Positions 14,151 to 23,857 of a stretch of DNA of 64,000 nucleotides are shown here, piece by piece (position 1 is the first letter of the stretch; every line of letters starts with the position of its first letter). The stretch lies in contig JAZNPF010000035.1 in NCBI GenBank assembly GCA_045589495.1, positions 1-64,000 on the forward strand, read 5' to 3'. The translations under genes and the position numbers were made by a program. The notes under the pieces were generated by a model that saw nothing but the letters and a program-made list of their open reading frames with translations, was not told where the DNA came from and did not search any database. Source of the DNA: SIG455 sp045589495 (GTDB taxonomy: Bacteria > Bacillota > Clostridia > UMGS1810).

Positions 14151-14974
14151 TGTTTATTGAATTTTTAAAATCAGTATTTTTAGGTATTGTAGAGGGGATA
14201 ACCGAATGGCTCCCCATAAGCAGTACAGGGCACATGATAGTCTTTAACGACCTTATGGGTACAGACACGGGCTTTTTCGGCTCACAGATTTATCTGTACG
14301 TAATCCAACTGGGTGCAATACTTGCCATAGCAACGTTGTACTTTAACAAACTCAATCCGTTTGCTCCGTCCAAAACAGTTAAAGAGAAAAAAGACACCTG
14401 GCAGATGTGGTTTAAGGTAATCATTGCCTGCATTCCTGCCGCCGTTATAGGTCTTTTGCTCAACGATTTTATGGACTCATTCTCTACTCCCGTAGTTGTA
14501 AGCGCAATGCTTATTATATATGGTATTGCTTTTATATTTATTGAAAAACGCAAAAGAATACCGTCGGTAAATTCAATGAATGATATGACATATAAAACTG
14601 CGATACTTATAGGACTTTTCCAAGTGCTTTCAATCGTCCCCGGAACATCACGTTCAGGTGCAACGATACTCGGTGCAATGCTTATGGGCACATCAAGAGC
14701 AGTTGCGGCAGAGTTTTCGTTCTTCCTTGCAATACCGGTTATGGTAGGCGTAAGTTTTTTAAAGATTGTAACCAACGACTACATTATGAGCGCAACCGAG
14801 TGGGGATTGCTTTTAACCGGTATGGTTACGGCTTATATAGTTTCAATGGCATCGGTTAAATTTTTGGTAAACTATGTACGTAAGCACGATTTCAAAATTT
14901 TCGGGTGGTACAGAATAGTCCTTGGTATTATAGTTATTATTTTTGCAATTATAAAATCATTGATGGGTGTATAA
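14150..14974 (+). CDS. uppP: Undecaprenyl-diphosphatase (BacA/UppP)
   Basis: This 274-residue membrane enzyme has about eight hydrophobic segments. The two catalytic signature motifs are visible: GIVEGITEWLPISSTGHMI near residue 15 and VPGTSRSGATILGAM near residue 165. It dephosphorylates undecaprenyl-PP to recycle the lipid carrier for peptidoglycan, and confers bacitracin tolerance. It is translationally coupled to coaE and ended by a bidirectional terminator. Confidence 0.97.
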   Translation: MFIEFLKSVFLGIVEGITEWLPISSTGHMIVFNDLMGTDTGFFGSQIYLYVIQLGAILAIATLYFNKLNPFAPSKTVKEKKDTWQMWFKVIIACIPAAVIGLLLNDFMDSFSTPVVVSAMLIIYGIAFIFIEKRKRIPSVNSMNDMTYKTAILIGLFQVLSIVPGTSRSGATILGAMLMGTSRAVAAEFSFFLAIPVMVGVSFLKIVTNDYIMSATEWGLLLTGMVTAYIVSMASVKFLVNYVRKHDFKIFGWYRIVLGIIVIIFAIIKSLMGV

Positions 14975-14977
14975 CGC

Positions 14978-15017
14978 AAAAAAGCATAACAGACATTTTC
15001 GTCTGTTATGCTTTTTT
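14978..15017. terminator. Bidirectional terminator between uppP and the transglycosylase gene
   Basis: AAAAAAGCATAACAGAC (14978-14994) pairs perfectly with GTCTGTTATGCTTTTTT (15001-15017) across a 6-nt loop, serving the two convergent genes. Confidence 0.92.
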
Positions 15018-15555
15018 AATTTCCGTATATTTTCTTATAAATTTTCGCACGTCTTTGAACACGGAGAACATAATCACTCGTTTCAACATACGGGATTTTG
15101 TCAAGATTTTTACCATCTGAACTGTATTTTGAATCTGCAAGCCACTTTTTAACATTGCCCTGCCCTGCATTATATGCGGCAAGGGCATTTTCTGTGTCGT
15201 TACCGAACAGGTCGAGTAAGTATCTTAAATAAGCACAGCCTATCTCTATATTTACTTCTGCCTCATAAATTTCTCCGCCTATTCCGTACTTTTCAGCACA
15301 CCAGTAAGCAGTATCATCTTTAAGTTGCATAAGCCCTTTTGCGGATTTATGGCTTACGGCGTCTTCGGAAAATCTGCTCTCAGCACTTATAACGCCCATC
15401 ACAAGATATCTGTCAAGTCCATACTTTGCGCTGTATTCGTCTATACTTTCCTCGTATTTTAAAGGATATAGCGTTTTTAATATAAACGGAAACGAAAGTC
15501 CTGCCAGAACGGCAAGCAGTACAATAACCGCAATAATTTTTATAAATTTACTCAT
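15016..15555 (-). CDS. Membrane-anchored lytic transglycosylase (SLT domain)
   Basis: This 179-residue protein has an N-terminal membrane anchor (about residues 5-28) and a compact SLT domain. The catalytic Glu lies in VMGVISAESRFSEDAVSHKS, followed by AKGLMQL and the AAYNAGQGNVKKWL motif. It cleaves the MurNAc-GlcNAc bond to give anhydro ends. It is the last gene of the operon ECF-murT-gatD-slt; its start overlaps the gatD stop by 4 nt. Confidence 0.92.
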   Translation of the reverse strand: MSKFIKIIAVIVLLAVLAGLSFPFILKTLYPLKYEESIDEYSAKYGLDRYLVMGVISAESRFSEDAVSHKSAKGLMQLKDDTAYWCAEKYGIGGEIYEAEVNIEIGCAYLRYLLDLFGNDTENALAAYNAGQGNVKKWLADSKYSSDGKNLDKIPYVETSDYVLRVQRRAKIYKKIYGN

Positions 15556-16268
15556 CGAGCCACAAATCTCCCAACTGCATAATCGTGTGCCGCATTTTCC
15601 AAAGCATCATCAAGCGGAGCAAGGTTGTCTGTTCCGTATCTTTTTTCAACAGCCTTTGTAAGTATATAATCTGCAAGCAACGGATTTTTAGGAAGTAACG
15701 GACCGTGCAGATATGTTGCAATAACATTTTTATATACGACGCCCTCATTTCCCTTGCCATCGTGCCCGAAACCTGCCAATGAGGTTCCAAGCGGAGTATA
15801 ACCGCCAATATTGACTCTGCCGCTATGGTTTTCAAAACCGACTATTGTTGTACCGAGAATATCGCTCTTTATTACTGCATTACCAACGATTTTTTTGTCG
15901 CTATATTCAGTTGCTATGTCCAGAACACCTGCACACTCAACAGTTGAATCGTAAGTTTTATAATATTTTCCAAGCACTTCAAAACCGCCGCAAACGGCTA
16001 AAATAACACCGCCGTTTTCAGCATAGGTCTTCATTTCATCAGAAAGTTCATTCAATCTTTTTGCAACGGCAAGTTGTTCACGCTCTCCGCCGCCGCCTAT
16101 AAATATAATATCTGTGTTTTCAAAATCTATGTCATCATCAATGGCATAAGTTTTTACATCAGCATCTATCCCCCTTGCTTCAAGACGATGCTTCAAAACT
16201 GCAATATTGCCCGAATCACCGTAAAGATTGAGCATATCGGGATAAAGATGTGCAATGGTGATTTTCAT
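15552..16268 (-). CDS. gatD: Lipid II isoglutaminyl synthase, glutaminase subunit GatD
   Basis: This 238-residue class I glutamine amidotransferase is of the CobB/CobQ type. Catalytic Cys is in AVCGGFEVLG (about 94) and His in TYLHGPLLPKNP (about 190). It supplies ammonia to MurT, which amidates D-Glu of the lipid II stem peptide. It lies 9 nt after murT, the standard pair. Confidence 0.95.
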   Translation of the reverse strand: MKITIAHLYPDMLNLYGDSGNIAVLKHRLEARGIDADVKTYAIDDDIDFENTDIIFIGGGGEREQLAVAKRLNELSDEMKTYAENGGVILAVCGGFEVLGKYYKTYDSTVECAGVLDIATEYSDKKIVGNAVIKSDILGTTIVGFENHSGRVNIGGYTPLGTSLAGFGHDGKGNEGVVYKNVIATYLHGPLLPKNPLLADYILTKAVEKRYGTDNLAPLDDALENAAHDYAVGRFVAR

Positions 16269-16277
16269 TATATCAAC

Positions 16278-17612
16278 TCATCCTTTATCAGAAATAGTTT
16301 TTAAAATGTTCTGCGTGCCGAAAAGCACGGTGTAGTTAACAAGCAGATAACATACCTCACCCTCGCCGTCTGCTATGCGGCACAAAGTATCGGCAGTTAT
16401 ATCAACTGTTTCCACATCTTCAAAGCCTGCGTATTTCAAACGCAAAGCAGTGTCTGCTTTTCTCTCGCCCGATGCAAATACAGATTTCACATCTGCCTCA
16501 CCGAGTTTTTCAAAATCAACGTCCCATATCCACGATATGTCCATACCGTCAGACGGGCAATCGTTAATCGCTATAAGCACATCTTTGCTGCGTTTGTCTG
16601 CCATAACAGTTGCAATAGCCTGATTAAAGCCCGCAGGATTTTTGGCAAGGTTCAAAACAACAAGTTTGCCATTGACGTAAAAAGGCTCCATTCTGCCTAT
16701 CTGCGGTTTATATGCGCCGAGAACTTTATTGATGTTGTCACTTTTAAGACCGAGCATATCATACACCGCATACGCTGCCAAAACGTTATAGATGTTATAA
16801 AAACCTCTGTAGTTAAGGTCAAGACGGACTGTGCCGTTTATGTCAAACGCAAGTTTGCCGTCTAAATCAATATTATCTGCTGCATAGTCAATGTGCGGAC
16901 GTTTAAAGTCGCATCCCGAGCAGTACCAGTCACCCAGTTGACTGTAATGATAAAAATTGTACCCGATATCTGCACCGCAAACAGTACAAAAACGTCCCTC
17001 GTTTGTTTCTTTGACATCTTCGTTGCAGTTTTCGTTTATTCCGTAATACACCGCTTTTCTGCCGATGCCGAAAGTGGCACTCATAGGATCGTCACCATTT
17101 AATATAAGCGTTGTGTCTCCGACTTTCTCAAATGCCTCGTTCAAAAGACCGATTGTATCTTCAATCTCTCCGTAGCGGTCAAGTTGGTCACGGAAAAGGT
17201 TTGTAATAACCACCTTGTCAGCACGCATATATTTTACAACATGACGAAGTGATGCTTCGTCACACTCAATTGACGCATAGTCAGCATCTAGACGTCCGAA
17301 AACAGACGCCGACTCAATAAAAGAGCACGCAACACCGGCAAGCATATTTGCACCGACTTTATTACATACAACTTTTTTGCCGTCCGCCTCTAAAAGTGAG
17401 CACAAAAGATTATTCGTTGTGGTTTTTCCGTTTGTGCCGCACACGAAAACTATCTCATCCCTTACATGACGTGCAAGGTGACGCAATATATCAGGGCAAA
17501 TTTTCATAGCAATAACACCGGGCGTATAAGAGCCTTTTTTACCCATAACGCGACCGGCAAAGATAAGCAGTTTGCCCGCTATTATTGCAAGTATGATTCT
17601 GAATTTTTTCAT
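16278..17612 (-). CDS. murT: Lipid II isoglutaminyl synthase, Mur-ligase subunit MurT
   Basis: This 444-residue Mur-ligase-like enzyme has the P-loop GTNGKTTTNNLL (about 58-69), a zinc ribbon of four cysteines (FCTVCGAD ... WYCSGC) characteristic of MurT, and the C-terminal DUF1727 region (NLAKNPAGFNQAIATV, INDCPSDGMDISWIWDVDFE). With GatD it amidates the alpha-carboxyl of D-Glu in lipid II. Its ATG overlaps the upstream stop by 4 nt. The N-terminus is hydrophobic (IILAIIAGKLLIFAG), as in homologues. Confidence 0.95.
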   Translation of the reverse strand: MKKFRIILAIIAGKLLIFAGRVMGKKGSYTPGVIAMKICPDILRHLARHVRDEIVFVCGTNGKTTTNNLLCSLLEADGKKVVCNKVGANMLAGVACSFIESASVFGRLDADYASIECDEASLRHVVKYMRADKVVITNLFRDQLDRYGEIEDTIGLLNEAFEKVGDTTLILNGDDPMSATFGIGRKAVYYGINENCNEDVKETNEGRFCTVCGADIGYNFYHYSQLGDWYCSGCDFKRPHIDYAADNIDLDGKLAFDINGTVRLDLNYRGFYNIYNVLAAYAVYDMLGLKSDNINKVLGAYKPQIGRMEPFYVNGKLVVLNLAKNPAGFNQAIATVMADKRSKDVLIAINDCPSDGMDISWIWDVDFEKLGEADVKSVFASGERKADTALRLKYAGFEDVETVDITADTLCRIADGEGEVCYLLVNYTVLFGTQNILKTISDKG

Positions 17613-18151
17613 ATATGCATATCCTTTTTAATTGTATGAGAAAACATATCCGAAAATGCCTTTGAAAGCGGCATAACAATTGCCATAGCAATAGCATAGT
17701 CTATAACGTGGTGGATTGATGTGCCTATGCCGATAACCCACTGAACAGTACCCATTGTCTGATCACTCAAAATGCTGTTCATACCAAAAAGTGTGGCAAT
17801 AGCAGAAACGATTGCCATATCAGAAATTGTGTGCAGAACAAGTGTAACCAGAACGGTAAACAGGAAATTCATACGTTTGCGAATCATAATTGCTCCTGCC
17901 AAAGCAAAAATTACGTGCATAGCCGCCCTTGCCGCCACTACCGGTCCGAGCGAGAATAAAAAGCCGATTGCCGAGCCGAGCGATGTTATAACAGCCGCAG
18001 CGGGCGATATAAACATTGCGATGATAAGCGGAGTATGCGATGCCAGTGTAGCAGAAAAAGGCGGCATAACCACTTTAATCGGCATTACCATCGGAATAAC
18101 GATGGCGAGCGCTGTCAAAAGTGCTGTGAGAGTGAGTTTTTTGGTGTTCAT
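17609..18151 (-). CDS. ECF-transporter S-component-like membrane protein
   Basis: This 180-residue protein begins MNTKKLTLTALLTALAIVIP and has five to six membrane segments, resembling substrate-binding S components of energy-coupling-factor vitamin transporters. The substrate cannot be read; no riboswitch is apparent upstream. AAGGAGG precedes the ATG. It opens the operon leading to murT, gatD and the transglycosylase. Confidence 0.7.
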   Translation of the reverse strand: MNTKKLTLTALLTALAIVIPMVMPIKVVMPPFSATLASHTPLIIAMFISPAAAVITSLGSAIGFLFSLGPVVAARAAMHVIFALAGAIMIRKRMNFLFTVLVTLVLHTISDMAIVSAIATLFGMNSILSDQTMGTVQWVIGIGTSIHHVIDYAIAMAIVMPLSKAFSDMFSHTIKKDMHI

Positions 18152-18187
18152 TTTAAATGTCCTCCTTGAAATATATAAATAAAGTTT

Positions 18188-19705
18188 TTAAAAAAGCGGT
18201 GTAAAGGGACGCATAAGCCTTTGTGCAATGCGTGTTGCAAGCGGTTGGTTTTCACATTCTTCCATTGTTATTTCGTGTGATTTTTCCATAGTATACAAAA
18301 TATCGTTTTTAATGTTTTCTATGCACTTGCAGTTGTACATCCACGCACCACATTCATAATGCAGATACAGACTTCTGTAGTCAAGATTGGCAGTACCAAC
18401 AGTTGCAATTTTGCCGTCACAAAGAAACGTTTTTGCGTGGATAAATCCGGGTGTGTATTCAAAAACACGTACTCCGGCTTTTACAAGACGTTTATAGTAA
18501 GAACGTGTTGTTATGTGTACAAAACGCTTGTCCCAAATATGAGGAGTGATAATCCTTACATCAACTCCGCCCTTTGCTGCAAGTTCAAGCGCTGTGATAA
18601 ATTCCTCACCAACAATAAAATACGGTGTGGTAATATACAGATACGTTGTTGCACGGCTGATAAGGTTTAAATATACTGACTCGCACACTCTTTCATCATC
18701 ACCCGGAATGTCGGCATACGGCATTATATAGCCGTCGCTTTCCGCAGGGTATGAGTGTTCGAGATAGTCACGGTTGTCGGCAGAAGAACTGAAACTGTTC
18801 CACATTTCAAGAAACATATTCGTAAAACTTAAAACAGCCTCACCTTTAATCATAACGCCGTTGTCTTTCCAATGACCGCAACGGTCGTGCTCATTTATAT
18901 ACTCATCGCCAAGATTTATGCCTCCGGTAAATGCAACCTTTCCGTCTATAACACAGATTTTACGGTGATCGCGGTTGTTCTGTATCGCAGACATTACCGG
19001 ACGGAATTTATTAAACTCTATACATTTAATACCTTTATCGTTAAGTTGCTTGTAGTAATCTATCGGCAGAAGCAACAGAGAACCCATGGAATCATACATA
19101 ACACGTACGTCTACACCGTCTTTAACCTTTTTTTCAAGTACGGCTAAAACTGTTTCCCACATACGCCCTTTTGCAATTATGAAATATTCCATAAATATAA
19201 ATTTTTCAGCCTTTTCAAGTTCTTCAAGCAAATGCCTGAAATATTCCTCACCTATATGCAGATATGTTGCAGAAGTATTTTTATATACGGGGTACCCAGC
19301 ATAAGCCGATACATACGCAGCCTGACGTGCCGCACCCATATCCTCGGCAAAAAACTCCTCCATAATATCTTCGTTTTGTTCAAGCGCAGGCAGTTTTTGT
19401 TCTGATACTCTGTTTTGTCTGATTTTCTCGTTAGATGACTGCAATTTAATTATAAGGTAAAGCAGTCCGCCGAAAATAGGGAATATAAGTATGGGGATAC
19501 ACCATGCCAGTTTAAATTCGGGTGCATCGTCCCTGTCAACAACATACTGAACAACCAGAAGCGAAAGAACTGTAAGCGACCAGTTGATGTACTGGGAAAC
19601 AGATGCCCCGTAAACCATAAGCATTACAAAAAAAGCAATCTGCAAACATAGCAGAACAGCAACTATGCTTATCCGGCTGAACAATATTTTTATAATCTTT
19701 CTCAC
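18188..19705 (-). CDS. cls: Cardiolipin synthase
   Basis: This 505-residue phospholipase-D-type enzyme has two N-terminal membrane segments (about 10-28 and 33-52) and two HKD motifs, HRKICVIDGKVAFTGG (about residue 245) and HAKTFLCDGKIATVGTAN (about 425). It condenses two phosphatidylglycerols to cardiolipin. The start at 19705 is GTG, supported by GAAGGTG upstream. It is monocistronic, in the gap between polA and the murT operon. Confidence 0.95.
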   Translation of the reverse strand: MRKIIKILFSRISIVAVLLCLQIAFFVMLMVYGASVSQYINWSLTVLSLLVVQYVVDRDDAPEFKLAWCIPILIFPIFGGLLYLIIKLQSSNEKIRQNRVSEQKLPALEQNEDIMEEFFAEDMGAARQAAYVSAYAGYPVYKNTSATYLHIGEEYFRHLLEELEKAEKFIFMEYFIIAKGRMWETVLAVLEKKVKDGVDVRVMYDSMGSLLLLPIDYYKQLNDKGIKCIEFNKFRPVMSAIQNNRDHRKICVIDGKVAFTGGINLGDEYINEHDRCGHWKDNGVMIKGEAVLSFTNMFLEMWNSFSSSADNRDYLEHSYPAESDGYIMPYADIPGDDERVCESVYLNLISRATTYLYITTPYFIVGEEFITALELAAKGGVDVRIITPHIWDKRFVHITTRSYYKRLVKAGVRVFEYTPGFIHAKTFLCDGKIATVGTANLDYRSLYLHYECGAWMYNCKCIENIKNDILYTMEKSHEITMEECENQPLATRIAQRLMRPFTPLF

Positions 19706-19720
19706 TGATTATGTCACCTT

Positions 19721-22354
19721 CTATTTGGCATCAAACCAACTTTTACCCGTATTGGCTTCAGCAACCATAGGCACGGCAAGTTTTACTGCGCTTTCCATAC
19801 ACTTAGTCAATATCTTTTTAGCCTCCTCGGCTTCACTTTCGTGAGCCTCTATAATAAGTTCGTCGTGTACCTGAAGTATTAGACGTGATTTTTGGAGTTT
19901 TTTAAGTGCGTTATATACGTTTACCATGGCAATTTTAATGATGTCTGCCGCACTTCCCTGAATAGGCGTGTTCATCGCCATACGCTCACCCGAGGCACGC
20001 AGCGCAAAGTTGGATGATGAAACTTCGGGGATATATCTGCGTCTTTTAAATACAGTTTCAACCCAGCCCTGCTGTTTTGCCTGAGCAACTGCTTCATCCA
20101 TAAACTTTTTAACATTCGGATGTTTAATAAAGTAACTGTCTATATAATCTTTTGCCTCAGCAACCGATATACCCAAATCGCCCGCAAGCGAAAAACTGCC
20201 CATTCCGTATACAATGCCGAAATTGACCGCTTTTGCACGTGCACGGAGAAGCGGAGTAACTTCGTCCGTGCCGAATACGTTTTTAGCAGTTGCGGCGTGG
20301 ATATCCTCACCTGACAAAAACGCTTCCGTCATAACCTTGTCACCCGAAAGTGCCGCAAGGACACGCAACTCTATCTGCGAATAATCGGCATCTATTAAAA
20401 CGTACCCTTCCTTTGCAACGAACATTTTCCTCAGTTCCCTGCCAAGTTCAAGCCTTACGGGGATATTTTGCAAGTTGGGTTCTGTGGAACTGATTCGTCC
20501 CGTCATTGTGACGGTCTGTTTAAAAGTTGAATGTATTCTGCCGTCAACGGGGTCAATGAGTGCACTCAACCCATCTGCATAAGTGGATTTTAATTTTGTT
20601 ATCTGTCTGTATTCTATAATCTTTTCTATAATATCGTGCTTACCGATAAGTTTTTCCAAAACTTCTGCGTTGGTGGAGTACCCTGTTTTTGTTTTCTTTG
20701 CGGCTTTAAGCCCCAATTTTTCAAACAGAATTACGCCCAGTTGCTTTGGTGAGCCAATATTGAACTCCTCACCGGCAAGAGCATATATTTCACTTTCAAG
20801 TTCCTCTATACGTGCGCCGAGCATACGGCCATAATCGGAAAGTTTTTCTCTGTCTACCAAAAAACCCTCAATTTCCATTGACGCTAAAACTTCAACAAGC
20901 GGCATTTCTATATTGTCGCACAATTCACTCTGACCGAGTTCAGCAATTTTTTCTGTTTCATATTTATACAGTGCACCAAGTGCACCCACCTCACCGCAGG
21001 TGATTTCGGAAATTGATTCGCCGTCAAGTTCGTCAAACTGTTTTCTGCCCTTGCCTTTTCCGAGTATTTCATCTAAATCAGCAATCTGGCAATTTAAGAA
21101 TGCATCGGTAAGCGCAGACGCGGAATACACAGAGCGTGACGCATCAAGAATATATGCACCCACGCCAATATCATAATAATTGGATATGCTCACCCCGTAT
21201 TTTGATAAAAGCACCATATCTGCTTTTATGTCCATAGATATTTTTTTGATGCTTCCGTCCGCCATAACAGATGATACTGCCTCTGCTATGTCTGCTGAAT
21301 TTATGCCAAAACCCGTCATAATCCGAGCGCATTTATTGTCTGATATAAACGCAAAGCAGCAAATTTCACCGTCAACTGTATATATTCTGTAAAAAAGGTT
21401 TTCTTTAACTTTATCTAGCAGCGGTTTCAATTCGTCAATGCCCATAATAACCTTACTTTCCGGAAGTGAAAGCGTTTTTGTGGCGCTGCCGCCGATTTTT
21501 TTAAGAAACGATTTAAGTTCAAGATTTGTAAACAACTCACTTAACCGTGCATTGTAGAATTCCTTAACATTGTCATTTTCAATATTATAGTCGTCCGGAA
21601 CAAATCTGTCAATAGTTGCAAGGTAATAACTCAAATCCGCATCTTCTCTGCCATCGGCAAGTTTGTTCCTTGCCGCAGTTTTAATGCTTGGTGACTGAAG
21701 ATTGTCATAAAGATTTTCTATACTTTTGAATTCGCTTATAAGCGCAAATGCCGTTTTTTCGCCTATTCCGGAAACTCCGGGGATGTTGTCGGAAGTATCG
21801 CCCATAAGCGCTTTAACTGCAATAAATTCGTGCGGGGTAACACCGTATTTTTCTTCAACCGCTTTGGCATCATATACTTCAGTTGTGGTTGAACCCATAC
21901 GTGTTGTGGTCAAAAGTATTTTAGTTGTGTCGGATGCCAGTTGTAAATCGTCTTTATCTCCGGTAAGGACAAGACATTCATACCCCGCCTCGTCACAAAT
22001 ACGGCTTACTGTACCTATTATATCATCTGCCTCATATCCCTCTTTTTCGTAAATGCGGATATTCATTGCTGATAATATTTCTTTCAACACAGGCATCTGC
22101 ATTGCAAGTTCTTCAGGCATACCCTTTCTCTGTGCTTTATATGCTTTATAATGCTTGTGGCGGAAAGTCGGTGCACGCATATCAAACGCAACGGATATGC
22201 AATCTGGAGAGTATTCATCTATATTTTTAAAAAGTATATTCAAAAATCCGTATATGCCATTAGTCGGGAGCCCTGCGCTGTTTGTTAAGTTTTTGATAGC
22301 ATAAAAAGCACGGTTAATAATGCTGTTGCCGTCTATAATCATATACTTTTTCAT
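19721..22354 (-). CDS. polA: DNA polymerase I
   Basis: This 877-residue protein has an N-terminal 5'-3' exonuclease (MKKYMIIDGNSIINRAFYAI, EADDIIGTVSR, GDKDDLQL, DNIPGVSGIGEKTA), a middle 3'-5' exonuclease-like domain, and the family A polymerase. Motif A is DYSQIELRVLA, motif B RAKAVNFGIVYGMG and motif C LQVHDELIIEA. The middle domain (about 300-470) lacks the metal-binding DxE and looks inactive, as in Bacillus and Taq enzymes. It is the first gene after the cluster running from ddl. Confidence 0.97.
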   Translation of the reverse strand: MKKYMIIDGNSIINRAFYAIKNLTNSAGLPTNGIYGFLNILFKNIDEYSPDCISVAFDMRAPTFRHKHYKAYKAQRKGMPEELAMQMPVLKEILSAMNIRIYEKEGYEADDIIGTVSRICDEAGYECLVLTGDKDDLQLASDTTKILLTTTRMGSTTTEVYDAKAVEEKYGVTPHEFIAVKALMGDTSDNIPGVSGIGEKTAFALISEFKSIENLYDNLQSPSIKTAARNKLADGREDADLSYYLATIDRFVPDDYNIENDNVKEFYNARLSELFTNLELKSFLKKIGGSATKTLSLPESKVIMGIDELKPLLDKVKENLFYRIYTVDGEICCFAFISDNKCARIMTGFGINSADIAEAVSSVMADGSIKKISMDIKADMVLLSKYGVSISNYYDIGVGAYILDASRSVYSASALTDAFLNCQIADLDEILGKGKGRKQFDELDGESISEITCGEVGALGALYKYETEKIAELGQSELCDNIEMPLVEVLASMEIEGFLVDREKLSDYGRMLGARIEELESEIYALAGEEFNIGSPKQLGVILFEKLGLKAAKKTKTGYSTNAEVLEKLIGKHDIIEKIIEYRQITKLKSTYADGLSALIDPVDGRIHSTFKQTVTMTGRISSTEPNLQNIPVRLELGRELRKMFVAKEGYVLIDADYSQIELRVLAALSGDKVMTEAFLSGEDIHAATAKNVFGTDEVTPLLRARAKAVNFGIVYGMGSFSLAGDLGISVAEAKDYIDSYFIKHPNVKKFMDEAVAQAKQQGWVETVFKRRRYIPEVSSSNFALRASGERMAMNTPIQGSAADIIKIAMVNVYNALKKLQKSRLILQVHDELIIEAHESEAEEAKKILTKCMESAVKLAVPMVAEANTGKSWFDAK

Positions 22355-22377
22355 AGCATTCTCCCCTTTAGCCGATA

Positions 22378-23841
22378 TTACTTTCCGTTTACTTCTTTTA
22401 TAATTTTATCCAGATCACCGGATGCAATTTCAACCGCCTTGTCATAGGCTTTGTCCAAAACGATTTCCTTGTCCTGCAAATATGCGTGTATACTGAGTTG
22501 TGTTGTAATATCAAGCACACCATAAGGGTATAACCCTGCAGATTCCTGATATTTTTTAACTGCATAAAAAGTGTCTTCGTTATATTCTGTGTCTGGAACA
22601 CCAACCGAATAGCCCATTACGTTGAGCCTCTGCTCAAGTGCTAAAACATCTGCACCGGTATCGCCCATACGCAAAACGCGGTCATAAGTAATCGGTTCAA
22701 AATACTCGTCACTGTAATCAACCGTTTTCGGTGCAACATAGAAATCAGGTGTGACGCCTATACCGTTTATTGTTCGCTTATTCGGTGAAAGATATTCCGC
22801 AACAGTAAGTTTATATCCGCCGCCCGTTAAGATTCCACCGACATTTTGCATAGTACCCTTGCCTATTGTCTGCTCTCCAACCACAACACCAACGCCATAG
22901 TCCTGAACAGCTGCCGCAAAAGCCTCTGCCGCACTTGCCGTGTATCCGTTTACAAGGACAACAAGTTTGTTTTTAAAACCGTCCACTTCATTCATAATTG
23001 AAGTGTTGTCGATTGAGAATTTATATTCAAGATGCATAACCGGACCTTTAGGCAGTGTCATTGATGCAATCGCTTTCAATGTTTCAAGTGAACCGCCGGG
23101 GTTGTATCTTAAATCAAGGATTATGTTTTTTGTGTCCTTTAACGCATCAAGTGCTTCAGCCATAAACTCGTGCGCGTGCTCATCAAAAGAGGAAAGTTGC
23201 AGATATCCGATATTTCCGTCTAAAATCTGGTAAAATCCTGCAACGGTTGTAACAATACTGCGTACCATATCAAACGTAAGCGTTTCGCCGTCACGCATAA
23301 CACCTACTGTTACAGGGGTACCAACAGGACCTACTATGTAACTTCTTGCAAGTTCAATCTCCATTCCGCGTATGTCTGTGCCGTCAGCAGAGATTATAAC
23401 ATCGCCTTTTCTAAGCCCTGCAGTTTCCGCAGCAGAGCCTTTGTGCACTTCCGTAACCATAAGCCCGTCAGCAAATTCCATAATCGTTACACCGATTCCG
23501 CAGAATTCTCCGGTTACATCCTCTACAAACGCCTTGAACTCGTCGGGCGTGAAATATGTTGAATACGTATCAAGACTTCCGTACATACCAGTAAGTGCGG
23601 CATCGAGCACTTCGGGGTGCTGTTTGATTACTTCTTTCAAAGCACGTTTGTATAAATCGCCCTCGTCTGCACCGAATTTATAGTTGTTCATTATAAACAG
23701 GGACATTGCATCGGTTACTGCGTCTGCCCAATAAGATTTGATATCGCCGTCAGAAACTTCTTCAGCAAAAACCAAGGTGTATGAAAATATAAGTGTCACA
23801 GAGAGAAGCAATGCTGTCAGTTTAGATAAAATGTTTTTCAT
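22378..23841 (-). CDS. ctpA: S41 C-terminal processing protease with peptidoglycan-binding domain
   Basis: This 487-residue secreted protease has a signal peptide (about 1-26), an N-terminal helical region, a PDZ domain (GIGVTIMEFADGLMVTEVHK), the S41 core with catalytic Ser in NGYTASAAEAF and Lys in GKGTMQNVGG, and a C-terminal peptidoglycan-binding-1 repeat (RMGDTGADVLALEQRLNVMG). This domain order matches CtpA/CtpB proteases; CtpB works in sporulation signalling in Bacillus. It lies 16 nt downstream of argS. Confidence 0.93.
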   Translation of the reverse strand: MKNILSKLTALLLSVTLIFSYTLVFAEEVSDGDIKSYWADAVTDAMSLFIMNNYKFGADEGDLYKRALKEVIKQHPEVLDAALTGMYGSLDTYSTYFTPDEFKAFVEDVTGEFCGIGVTIMEFADGLMVTEVHKGSAAETAGLRKGDVIISADGTDIRGMEIELARSYIVGPVGTPVTVGVMRDGETLTFDMVRSIVTTVAGFYQILDGNIGYLQLSSFDEHAHEFMAEALDALKDTKNIILDLRYNPGGSLETLKAIASMTLPKGPVMHLEYKFSIDNTSIMNEVDGFKNKLVVLVNGYTASAAEAFAAAVQDYGVGVVVGEQTIGKGTMQNVGGILTGGGYKLTVAEYLSPNKRTINGIGVTPDFYVAPKTVDYSDEYFEPITYDRVLRMGDTGADVLALEQRLNVMGYSVGVPDTEYNEDTFYAVKKYQESAGLYPYGVLDITTQLSIHAYLQDKEIVLDKAYDKAVEIASGDLDKIIKEVNGK

Positions 23842-23857
23842 TATTATCTTCCTCTCA

